10,609 nucleotides of DNA from Candidatus Aenigmatarchaeota archaeon (GTDB taxonomy: Archaea > Aenigmatarchaeota > Aenigmatarchaeia > QMZP01 > QMZT01): NCBI GenBank assembly GCA_023128965.1, contig JAGMCY010000067.1, forward strand, positions 1 to 10,609. The letters run 5' to 3'. Positions 1-6,787 of the stretch are shown in pieces; within the stretch, counting starts at the first letter, position 1; every line of letters begins with the position of its first letter. Position numbers and translations under genes: made by a program. Below the pieces are notes generated by a model that was not told the DNA's origin, ran no database searches, and saw only the letters and a list, made by a program, of their open reading frames with translations.

Positions 1-199
1 CAAGGGCCTGGGCGAAATGAACCCCAGCCAGCTGTGGTCGACCACGATGGACCCGGAGGAAAGGATTTTGTTACAGGTCACGCTTGAGGACGCTGTTGAA
101 GCGGATAGGATATTCACAACGCTCATGGGAGACAAGGTTGAGCCGAGAAAGGAATTCATATACAAGAACGCGAAGTTCGTAAAGAACCTAGATGTGTGA
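1..199 (+). CDS. gyrB: DNA gyrase subunit B, C-terminal end (partial)
   Basis: This is the 3' end of a gene that begins before the window; the reading frame enters at base 2 and stops with TGA at 197-199. The 65 visible residues match the end of the TOPRIM/C-terminal region of type IIA topoisomerase B subunits. They open with KGLGEMNPSQLW and continue with TTMDPE, EDAVEAD, LMGDKVEPRKEFI and a closing NLDV, all hallmark strings of GyrB/ParE tails. GyrB is the ATPase subunit that drives strand passage by gyrase and supplies the Mg-binding TOPRIM centre. It lies directly before gyrA, the usual gyrBA order. There is no extra C-terminal extension after NLDV. The call as a gyrase rather than topoisomerase IV subunit comes mainly from the GyrA partner downstream, which carries a GyrA box. 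Confidence 0.95.
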   Translation, partial: KGLGEMNPSQLWSTTMDPEERILLQVTLEDAVEADRIFTTLMGDKVEPRKEFIYKNAKFVKNLDV

Positions 200-204
200 T
201 ATGT

Positions 205-3200
205 ATGACTAAGAAGAAGCCTGTTGAAAAGGCAAGGACAAATGAGAATAATGTTAAAGAACGGGTAATCGAGGACGAGATGAAGCAGAGTTACCTCGAT
301 TACTCCATGTCCGTGATTGTGGGGAGAGCGTTACCGGATGTGAAGGACGGGCTGAAACCCGTGCACAGAAGAATTCTCTACGCTATGCATGATATGGGGA
401 TGTTCCATTCCAAACCGTACAAGAAGTGCGCAAGGATCGTTGGCGAGGTTCTGGGCAAATACCACCCGCACGGAGATCAGGCTGTGTACGACGCGCTCGT
501 TCGCATGGTTCAGTCCTTTTCCTTGCGCTATCCCTTGATCGAGGGCCAGGGGAATTTTGGATGTTTTACAGGAGATACAAAGGTGAAATTAACCGATGGG
601 AGGAACTTGTCTTTCAAGGAACTGATTAAAGAATGGAAACAGGGTAAAAAGAATTACACTTATACGGTGAATTCTGACGGGATTATCGAAATTGCGGAAA
701 TAAAAAACCCTAGATTGACGAAACGAAAAGAAAAGATTATTAAGGTTACTTTCGACAACGGGGAAGAAATTAAATGTACACTGGATCATCGCTTTATGTT
801 AAGAAGTGGTCAGTTTAGAGAAGCGCAGAAATTGAAAGCAGGAGATTCTTTAATGCCTATTCATTTAAGAACATCAACCGAAAAAGATAACATAAAACCG
901 GAGCTGGTCGGATATCAAATGGTTTACCAGCCAAAAACAAATGAATGGGTGGGAGCCCATATACTCGCGGATAAATGGAATATACAACATGGTGTATACA
1001 CAAAAAGTACAGGGAGAATAAGACATCATCTCGATTTCAATAAATTGAACAACAATCCCGATAATGTTAAGAAAATGCATTGGGCTGATCATTGGAAGTT
1101 ACATGCAGAACATGCCTCGAATTTACATAAAAGCCCGGAATACCGGAAGAAACTTGCCGATGGGAGACGAAAGTTCTGGTCAAATAAAAAGAACAGGGAA
1201 AAGGCTGCCAAAAGACTTTCTGAAAGAAATAGAAAAAACTGGCGGAATCCTGATTATCGGAATCGTATGAGGAAATCTTTAAGAAAGGTCAACATCGAAT
1301 ATATGAAAAAACATCCAGAGGTGAGAGAAAAAAGTCGCAAAAGATTGAAGGAATTGTGGAATAATGAACAATACAAAAAGAAAATGAGCGCATTAAAATC
1401 TGCGGAAATGAAAGAAAGATGGAGAAAGAACGATCCCCTGCTGAGAAAATTCACTTCGGAGGAATCCAAAAAAATATGGACAAGGGAAGGGCACATAGAG
1501 CTTATTTCTAAGAAAATGAAAGACCGTTGGAAGGACGAAAGATACAGAGAAAAGATGAGCAAAGAATCGAAGAAACGCTGGAAAGATGAAAAATACAGGG
1601 CTAAATTCCCTCCGGATCACTTCAGTAAGAATGCCAGAAAGTTATGGGAAAAGGAAGGAGTGAGAGAATTTCATCGTAAAAAAGCTGCTGCTCAATGGCA
1701 AAAATCAGGATTTCGAGAAAAATTTATCGAGGGAGTAAAAACCCGGAATTTGCAGCGTTTGAGAGAAGATTCTGACTATATGAAAAAACTAGCAAAAAAG
1801 GCAGGAGTTGTGCTTAGTCAAAAATGGCTGGACCCTTCTTATAAAGAAAAGGTAATGAGGAGTAAAATATTGAGGTTTGTTAATCTCCTAACAAAGAAAT
1901 ACCCAGAGGTAACTCCTCTAATCTATGAAAGGGGAAGATATAATAATTTCATTCCACGAGTTGAAACCGCTTTACGATATTTTGATAATTTCCCAGAAAT
2001 TGTTGAAAGGGCCAAGGTCTATAACCATACAATTGTTAGGACTGAAATTCTTCGGGGAAGAGAAGACGTCTATGACTTGACAATAGAAGGAACTCACAAT
2101 TTCGCCTTGGCATCAGGAATCTTTGTTCACAACTCTATAGACGGGGATTCTGCAGCAGCGATGAGGTATACAGAATCGCGTATGGCGAAGATTTCTGAGG
2201 AATTACTGAAGGACATAGAGAAGGAAACAATCGGGTTCAGACCTAATTTCGACGGGTCCCTGAAAGAACCGGTCATCCTTCCGGCCAAAATCCCGAACCT
2301 TCTTGTTAACGGCTCCTCGGGTATCGCTGTCGGAATGGCGACAAATATCCCCCCGCACAATCTGAATGAGGTAGTGGATGGTGTGACCGCGATGATTGAA
2401 AACCCGAAAATAACAATAGAGGAACTCATGAATCATGTTAAAGGTCCTGACTTTCCGACAGGGGGGTTGATAATAGGAAAGCCCGGGATTGTGCAGGCCT
2501 ACAGCACGGGAAGGGGGTCGATAACTGTAAGGAGCATGGTGGAGCTTGCGAAAAGAACGGACGGTAAGGAGAGGATCATTGTGAAGGAGCTTCCCTACCA
2601 GGTTAACAAGGCGAGGCTTATTGAGAGTATAGCGGATCTCGTTCGCGAGAAAAGGATAAGGGGCATCACGAATCTCCGGGACGAGTCGGATAAAGAGGGG
2701 ATGAGGATCATAATCGATGTTTCCAGGAACGTTCCCGCGGATGTTGTTCTGAACAACCTGTACAAACATACGCAGTTACAAACAACTTTCGGTGTGAATT
2801 TGCTCGCCCTCGTGGACAACCAGCCAAGGGTTCTTACTCTGAAACAAATGGTCGAGGAGTTCATAAAGCACAGGAAGGATGTCGTGACGAGGAAGACGAG
2901 GTTCGAGTTGGGGAGGGCGAAGGAAAGGGCTCACGTGCTCGAGGGGTTGATTATCGCGCTGGACAGGATTGACCCTGTTATTAAAACCATAAAATCCTCG
3001 AAAACCGTTGACTTCGCGAGGAAACGGTTGATTTCGAGGTTCAGGCTTTCCACAAAACAGGCGCAGGCGATACTTGACATGCGTTTGCAGAAGCTCGCTT
3101 CCCTTGAGCAGAAAAAGGTCAGGGACGAGCATAAGGATTTATTGAAAATGATCGATGAGCTGAAAGACATCCTGCGTCATGAAAGCAAGATTTACGGGAT

Positions 3201-4242
3201 AATTAAAAAGGAAATGGAAGATGTTAAGAAGAAGTACGGGGATTCGAGAAGGACTGAGATAGTGGACATAGGGGAAGGGGTTGAAGATCTTGAGGACGAC
3301 AGGTTGATAAAGGAGGAGGATGTTGTGATCACGTTTTCGAAGGATGATTATGTAAAGAGAATCCCACTGGAAGAATACAAAAGGCAGAGGAGAGGGGGAA
3401 AGGGGATTATAGGGACAAGAACGAAGGAAGGGGACGTTGTGAAAGAAATGTACGTCACGAACACGCATGATTACTTACTTTGCTTCACGAACAGGGGAAA
3501 GGTTTACTGGATTAAGGCTTATCGCATCCCAGAAGTGGGGAGGTACGCGAAGGGAAGGCCGATAGTGAACCTGCTCAGGGTGGAAAAGGGGGAAAGGGTG
3601 AGGGATATAATACCCGTAAAGAAATTCGAGGAAGGTAAATACATATTCTTCGCCACGAAAAAGGGATCGGTTAAGAAGACCCCGCTACTCGAATACAGCA
3701 GACCGCTTTCATGCGGGATTCGAGCCATAAGGCTGAGGGAGGATGACGATCTCGTGGAGGCGAGGCTGACAGATGGGAACAGGGAAATAGTCATAGGGAC
3801 GAAATTGGGGCTAGCTATTAAATTTAATGAAAAGCGCGTAAGGCCTAGTGGTAGAAACACAATGGGAGTTATAGGAATGAGATTCAAGAAAAAAGATGAT
3901 AAAGTTATTGGTATCTGTAAAGTTGAAGAGGGAGGTTTCTTGTTTGCGACTACTGAAAATGGTTTTGGAAAAAGAACTAAATTTGAATCATATAGGTTGA
4001 CAAATAGAGGAGGAAAGGGGGTTATTAATCTGAAGATTACCAGTAAAACTGGTGATGTGATTGGAATAACACCGTTAAAAGAAGATGATGAAATCATGTT
4101 TATATCGAAAAATGGGATGATCACAAGAACCGTTGCAAAACAGATCAGGGAAACCGGGAGAAGCGCTTCGGGCGTGTATGTGATGAGGTTAAACGAAGGG
4201 GATAAGCTGGTTTCTTTCGCGAGGATAAAGGAAGGGGAGTGA
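205..4242 (+). CDS. gyrA: DNA gyrase subunit A precursor containing an intein
   Basis: GyrA breaks and rejoins DNA and, with GyrB, introduces negative supercoils. The precursor is 1345 residues; removing the 524-residue intein leaves 821, a normal GyrA size. Numbering here is from ATG 205. The N-extein has the winged-helix segment (SMSVIVGRALPDVKDGLKPVHRRILYAM, seen in parts, and HPHGDQAVYD). The C-extein starts SIDGDSAAAMRYTE, with catalytic Tyr655 (131 after splicing). The C-terminal beta-pinwheel carries a GyrA box, QRRGGKG, at about 1061-1067, which marks gyrase rather than ParC, and a second RGGKG in a late blade. The residue matching E. coli Ser83 is Gln92. The start is uncertain: GTG at 196 overlaps the gyrB stop (GTGA), while ATG 205 has GTGAT 4 nt upstream that fits the anti-Shine-Dalgarno sequence. 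Bases 3800-4140 are much more AT-rich than the rest. Confidence 0.96.
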   Translation: MTKKKPVEKARTNENNVKERVIEDEMKQSYLDYSMSVIVGRALPDVKDGLKPVHRRILYAMHDMGMFHSKPYKKCARIVGEVLGKYHPHGDQAVYDALVRMVQSFSLRYPLIEGQGNFGCFTGDTKVKLTDGRNLSFKELIKEWKQGKKNYTYTVNSDGIIEIAEIKNPRLTKRKEKIIKVTFDNGEEIKCTLDHRFMLRSGQFREAQKLKAGDSLMPIHLRTSTEKDNIKPELVGYQMVYQPKTNEWVGAHILADKWNIQHGVYTKSTGRIRHHLDFNKLNNNPDNVKKMHWADHWKLHAEHASNLHKSPEYRKKLADGRRKFWSNKKNREKAAKRLSERNRKNWRNPDYRNRMRKSLRKVNIEYMKKHPEVREKSRKRLKELWNNEQYKKKMSALKSAEMKERWRKNDPLLRKFTSEESKKIWTREGHIELISKKMKDRWKDERYREKMSKESKKRWKDEKYRAKFPPDHFSKNARKLWEKEGVREFHRKKAAAQWQKSGFREKFIEGVKTRNLQRLREDSDYMKKLAKKAGVVLSQKWLDPSYKEKVMRSKILRFVNLLTKKYPEVTPLIYERGRYNNFIPRVETALRYFDNFPEIVERAKVYNHTIVRTEILRGREDVYDLTIEGTHNFALASGIFVHNSIDGDSAAAMRYTESRMAKISEELLKDIEKETIGFRPNFDGSLKEPVILPAKIPNLLVNGSSGIAVGMATNIPPHNLNEVVDGVTAMIENPKITIEELMNHVKGPDFPTGGLIIGKPGIVQAYSTGRGSITVRSMVELAKRTDGKERIIVKELPYQVNKARLIESIADLVREKRIRGITNLRDESDKEGMRIIIDVSRNVPADVVLNNLYKHTQLQTTFGVNLLALVDNQPRVLTLKQMVEEFIKHRKDVVTRKTRFELGRAKERAHVLEGLIIALDRIDPVIKTIKSSKTVDFARKRLISRFRLSTKQAQAILDMRLQKLASLEQKKVRDEHKDLLKMIDELKDILRHESKIYGIIKKEMEDVKKKYGDSRRTEIVDIGEGVEDLEDDRLIKEEDVVITFSKDDYVKRIPLEEYKRQRRGGKGIIGTRTKEGDVVKEMYVTNTHDYLLCFTNRGKVYWIKAYRIPEVGRYAKGRPIVNLLRVEKGERVRDIIPVKKFEEGKYIFFATKKGSVKKTPLLEYSRPLSCGIRAIRLREDDDLVEARLTDGNREIVIGTKLGLAIKFNEKRVRPSGRNTMGVIGMRFKKKDDKVIGICKVEEGGFLFATTENGFGKRTKFESYRLTNRGGKGVINLKITSKTGDVIGITPLKEDDEIMFISKNGMITRTVAKQIRETGRSASGVYVMRLNEGDKLVSFARIKEGE
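1018..1113 (+). other. HNH endonuclease core within the intein
   Basis: The translated segment contains the pattern HHLDFNKLNNNPDNV followed by MHWADHWKLHAEH. This fits the HNH homing-endonuclease arrangement HHxDxNxxNNxxxN-x(6-9)-H-x3-H. The paired His (precursor residues 274-275), the Asn of PDN and the downstream His residues of DHWKLH are all kept, so the nuclease looks intact. Its likely role is to cut intein-free gyrA alleles at the NFG|S site so that repair copies the intein in. The segment just upstream (VYQPKTNEWVGAHILADKWN) looks like the beta strands that normally precede an HNH_3-type core. The family assignment is by motif only; cleavage specificity cannot be read from sequence. 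Confidence 0.82.
1132..1878 (+). repeat. Array of about 11-12 Trp-punctuated basic protein repeats inside the intein
   Basis: Roughly 249 residues after the HNH core are built from degenerate units of about 15-25 residues (one or two longer). The pattern is approximately W-x-(D/N/S)-(P/E)-x-(Y/F/V)-(R/K)-x-K-(M/L)-x(5-10)-(K/R)-x-W. Clear copies are SPEYRKKLADGRRKFW, KDERYREKMSKESKKRW, KDEKYRAKF...KLW, EKEGVREFHRKKAAAQW and LDPSYKEKVMRSK. The segment is strongly basic and predicted helical. Comparable short repeats accompany HNH and GIY-YIG nucleases of phages and introns (NUMOD-type DNA-binding modules), so a sequence-reading DNA-binding role is likely. The repeats are diverged at DNA level, which means they are old or under amino-acid-level selection rather than freshly duplicated. 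Confidence 0.75.
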
Positions 4243-4247
4243 ATTAG

Positions 4248-4256
4248 TTTTTTAAG
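4248..4256 (+). promoter_or_regulatory. TATA-like box of the DNA polymerase gene
   Basis: The string TTTTTTAAG lies just after the gyrA stop codon, centred about 25 nt before the polB ATG. Archaeal TATA boxes sit about 25-27 nt before the transcription start, so the transcript would begin at or near the ATG (leaderless). There is no Shine-Dalgarno-like sequence between the box and the start, which supports this. The same T-tract could also act as the oligo-T terminator of gyrA. Confidence 0.6.
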
Positions 4257-4276
4257 CCGGAAATTAACCATAAACC

Positions 4277-6754
4277 ATGGTCAAGGTCGAATTTTGTCTT
4301 TTTGATATAGACTACGTTCTTGAAGACGGGAAGCCCGTTGTGAGGCTCTGGGGCAAGACGAAGAAAGGGGAGAGTATACTAGCGGAAGACAGGAATTTTG
4401 AGCCGTATTTTTACGCGGAGGTTGAGAAGGAGTATCTGAAGACGAACGAGCTTGATAACTTCAAGCGGCGGATCAGGGAACTCAAGGATTTCGGGGAGAA
4501 GGTCAAAAACATCGAGATGGTTGAGAAGAGGTATCTGGGGGAGAGGAAGACCTTCCTGAGGCTGATCCTTTCAAACCCCAGGGATATCCCGGACCTCAGG
4601 GAAATCATAAAGGACTGGAGGGGGATAAAAAACATCTATGAATATGACATTTCGTTTTATCGGCGTTACCTGATAGACAAGGGTCTGATCCCTATGGGCT
4701 GGGTTTCGGTTGAAGGGGAAGAGGAGAAAAGCGAGTTAGCGGTGGATCAGGTTTTTGGGGTAGGGGAAATCGAGCGTTCAGAGGGGGAATATCCTAAATT
4801 CAGGGTAATGGCGATCGATATAGAGATGTGCAATGAGGAGATAATCATGATATCAATGGTTTCAAAGGGTTTCAGGAAGGTCTTGACGTACGGGTGGAAG
4901 GAAGAGGGGAGGAAATACGTGGAAATCCTGAAAAACGAGGAGGGGATGATAAAGAGGTTTATCGAGCTCGTGAAGGAGAAGGATCCGGACATAATAGTTA
5001 CGTACAACGGGGATTTGTTCGATTTCGTGAAACTAAGGGAACGTGCGGAATTTCATAAGATATCGCTTTCTCTGGGAAGGGATAATGAAAACCTTTCCTT
5101 CGCCAGGCGCGGGAGGATTTATTCGGCCAAAATGAACGGAAGGGTTCACGTGGACCTATACAACTTCATTTTCCATATCCTCGGATCCTCCCTGCTTTCC
5201 GAAACGCTCACGCTGGACATGGTTTCGAATGAATTGCTTGGAAAGGGGAAGAAAAAGCTCGAGTGGAAGGATATCGAAAAGATGTGGAAGTTGCGAAAGG
5301 GCCTGAACAGGGTTTCTAAATACTGCGAATGGGATTCCGAACTGACCTTGAAGCTGTCCGAGCGTCTGCTTTTCCAGATTTCCGAGCTCTGCAAAATTGT
5401 TGGGCAGAACCTTTTTGATATTACGAGGATGACCTATTCGCAGCTTGTGGAGTGGTTGCTGATAAGGAATGCGTACAAAAAGGACGAGATGATTCTGAAC
5501 AGGCCGAAGTTCGATGAGATCAAGAGGAGGAGAGAGGCCTCTCCTTACTTGGGAGGTTACGTTCTCTCCCCTGAACCCGGAATACACCAGAACATCGCGC
5601 TGTTCGATTTCGCGAGCCTTTACCCCTCAACCACGATAACCCATAATATTTCGCCTGAAACCCTTGACAAGGATGGTGAAGGGAAGGAGGAGAACAAGGT
5701 TCCGGAGAGCGAGCATTTCTTTTCCTTGGGAAAAAGGGGATTCATCCCTGAGATCATAGAAGATCTTGTCAAGAAAAGGATGGAAATAAAGAAGAATATG
5801 AATTCAACTGAAAGTGAAACCCCTGAATACAGGGATCTTTACAACAGGCAGTACGCCTTGAAAATTCTTGCAAACGCGAGCTACGGGTATTACGCCTACG
5901 CGGGGTCGAGGTGGTACTCGAGGATATGCGCGATGTCTATAGCGGCTTTCGGGAGGTATTACATACAGAAGGTCATAAGTTTCGCGAAGGACAAGGGACT
6001 TCGGGTGATATACGGGGACACGGACTCGCTTTTCCTCGCAGATTGCAGTGAATCCGGAGCGGAATCATTTCTTCAGGAGGTGAACGGGATTCTCCCGGAA
6101 ACCATGGAGCTCGAATTCGAGAACATCTACAAGTCAGGGATATTCGTCCCGACAAAGACCGGAATGGCGGCGAAAAAGAGATATGCCCTCCTTGACAGGA
6201 ACGACAAGATAACGATAAGGGGATTCGAGAAAGTCAGAAGGGACTGGTGTAAGATAGCAAAGGACACGCAGGAGGAAGTTTTGTTCGCGATTCTCAAGGA
6301 CAGGGACAAGAACAAAGCGGTTAAAATAGTGAGGGAAGTAATAGACAGGATAAACAAGGGGAAGGTTAAGATCAAAGACCTCGTCATATACACCCAGATA
6401 ACGAGGTCCCTCGATAAATATGAACAGATAGGACCTCATGTGGCTGCCGCTAAGAAGTACGTCGCGAGAGGGCATACAATAAAGGAGGGATCGGTCATAG
6501 AATACGTGATAGCGAAAGGGGCGGGTTCTATTTCTAGCAGAGCGGAACCGTTCGAGTACGCGGATAATTACGATCCTGAGTATTACGTAAACAACCAGAT
6601 CCTCCCCGCAGCGATGCGAATTCTCCACGGCCTGGGGTTCACCGAGGAGGATGTCCTGGAGGAGCCGCCGGGGCAGAAATCCCTCGAAACCTTCATGAAA
6701 AAATCTCTGAAGAAGAAGCTCAGGGAGAGTTTTGAGAAGTTCAGGGGCGAGTGA
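4277..6754 (+). CDS. polB: Family B DNA polymerase (archaeal PolB) with 3'-5' exonuclease
   Basis: This is a replicative, proofreading DNA polymerase of 825 residues, close to the usual archaeal PolB size. The N-terminal domain resembles the uracil-sensing domain of archaeal enzymes (RNFEPYFYAEV; YEYDISFYRRYLIDKGLIPM). Exonuclease motifs are intact: Exo I DIE (Asp181, Glu183), Exo II YNGDLFDF (Asp246, Asp249) and Exo III YCEWD (Tyr349, Asp353). Polymerase motifs are intact: A DFASLYPS (444-451), B K-ILA-NASYG (Lys529, Asn533) and C YGDTDS (Asp581, Asp583), followed by KKRYA and IRGFEKVRRDW. The thumb includes QITRSL and IGPHVAAAKK. The C-terminus has QKSLETFM (800-807), a good PIP box for sliding-clamp binding, then a basic tail. 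The motif sites that often carry inteins in archaeal polymerases are empty here. ATG 4277 is preceded by a well-placed TATA box. Confidence 0.97.
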   Translation: MVKVEFCLFDIDYVLEDGKPVVRLWGKTKKGESILAEDRNFEPYFYAEVEKEYLKTNELDNFKRRIRELKDFGEKVKNIEMVEKRYLGERKTFLRLILSNPRDIPDLREIIKDWRGIKNIYEYDISFYRRYLIDKGLIPMGWVSVEGEEEKSELAVDQVFGVGEIERSEGEYPKFRVMAIDIEMCNEEIIMISMVSKGFRKVLTYGWKEEGRKYVEILKNEEGMIKRFIELVKEKDPDIIVTYNGDLFDFVKLRERAEFHKISLSLGRDNENLSFARRGRIYSAKMNGRVHVDLYNFIFHILGSSLLSETLTLDMVSNELLGKGKKKLEWKDIEKMWKLRKGLNRVSKYCEWDSELTLKLSERLLFQISELCKIVGQNLFDITRMTYSQLVEWLLIRNAYKKDEMILNRPKFDEIKRRREASPYLGGYVLSPEPGIHQNIALFDFASLYPSTTITHNISPETLDKDGEGKEENKVPESEHFFSLGKRGFIPEIIEDLVKKRMEIKKNMNSTESETPEYRDLYNRQYALKILANASYGYYAYAGSRWYSRICAMSIAAFGRYYIQKVISFAKDKGLRVIYGDTDSLFLADCSESGAESFLQEVNGILPETMELEFENIYKSGIFVPTKTGMAAKKRYALLDRNDKITIRGFEKVRRDWCKIAKDTQEEVLFAILKDRDKNKAVKIVREVIDRINKGKVKIKDLVIYTQITRSLDKYEQIGPHVAAAKKYVARGHTIKEGSVIEYVIAKGAGSISSRAEPFEYADNYDPEYYVNNQILPAAMRILHGLGFTEEDVLEEPPGQKSLETFMKKSLKKKLRESFEKFRGE

Positions 6755-6756
6755 TA

Positions 6757-6765
6757 TTTTTTAAG
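6757..6765 (+). promoter_or_regulatory. TATA-like box of the ATP-grasp gene
   Basis: TTTTTTAAG, identical to the nonamer before polB, is centred about 27 nt before the ATG at 6788 and begins 2 nt after the polB stop. The short gap has no Shine-Dalgarno-like sequence, so a leaderless transcript is likely. The T-run may double as a terminator for polB. Confidence 0.58.
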
Positions 6766-6787
6766 GGAATCGGACTTAATTAATAAA

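Larger units (their letters stand above)
562..2133 (+). mobile_element. GyrA intein with HNH homing endonuclease (524 aa)
   Basis: This in-frame insertion splits the conserved GyrA string NFG|SIDGD, which is otherwise continuous. It has the standard splicing signals. It starts at Cys (block A, CFTGDTKVKLTDG). The block B motif TLDH has Thr and His at intein positions 73 and 76. Block F is VYDLTIEGTHNFALASG. It ends with IFVHN, whose last two residues are the penultimate His and terminal Asn, and the first C-extein residue is Ser. All catalytic splicing residues are therefore present, and splicing is predicted to be active. The centre holds an HNH-type nuclease and a long repeat array rather than a LAGLIDADG domain. 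Coding is AT-richer than the flanking gyrA exteins (long runs of GAA, AAA, ATA), as expected for a horizontally moving element. Boundaries come from alignment to the conserved GyrA sequence and are exact to the codon. Confidence 0.95.

Noticed and set aside
562..2133. Group I or II intron in gyrA instead of an intein
   Set aside because: The reading frame stays open across the whole insertion and carries intein blocks A, B, F and G with Cys1, TxxH and HN|S, so protein splicing explains it.
2203..2769. Minus-strand open frame of about 188 codons opposite gyrA
   Set aside because: It lies entirely opposite conserved gyrase sequence and shows no family motif; it is treated as a by-product of codon composition.
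205..4242. Topoisomerase IV subunit A (ParC) as the identity of the A subunit
   Set aside because: A full GyrA box, QRRGGKG, is present at the start of the C-terminal pinwheel, which is diagnostic of gyrase.
3519..4271. Long open frame on the minus strand (about 250 codons) opposite the gyrA 3' end
   Set aside because: It is fully antisense to conserved GyrA blades, is rich in Ser, Phe, Leu and Ile as expected from the complement of Glu/Lys/Arg codons, and has no recognisable motif.
6134..6628. Minus-strand open frame of about 164 codons opposite polB
   Set aside because: It is antisense to conserved polymerase thumb motifs, with no start context or recognisable domain.
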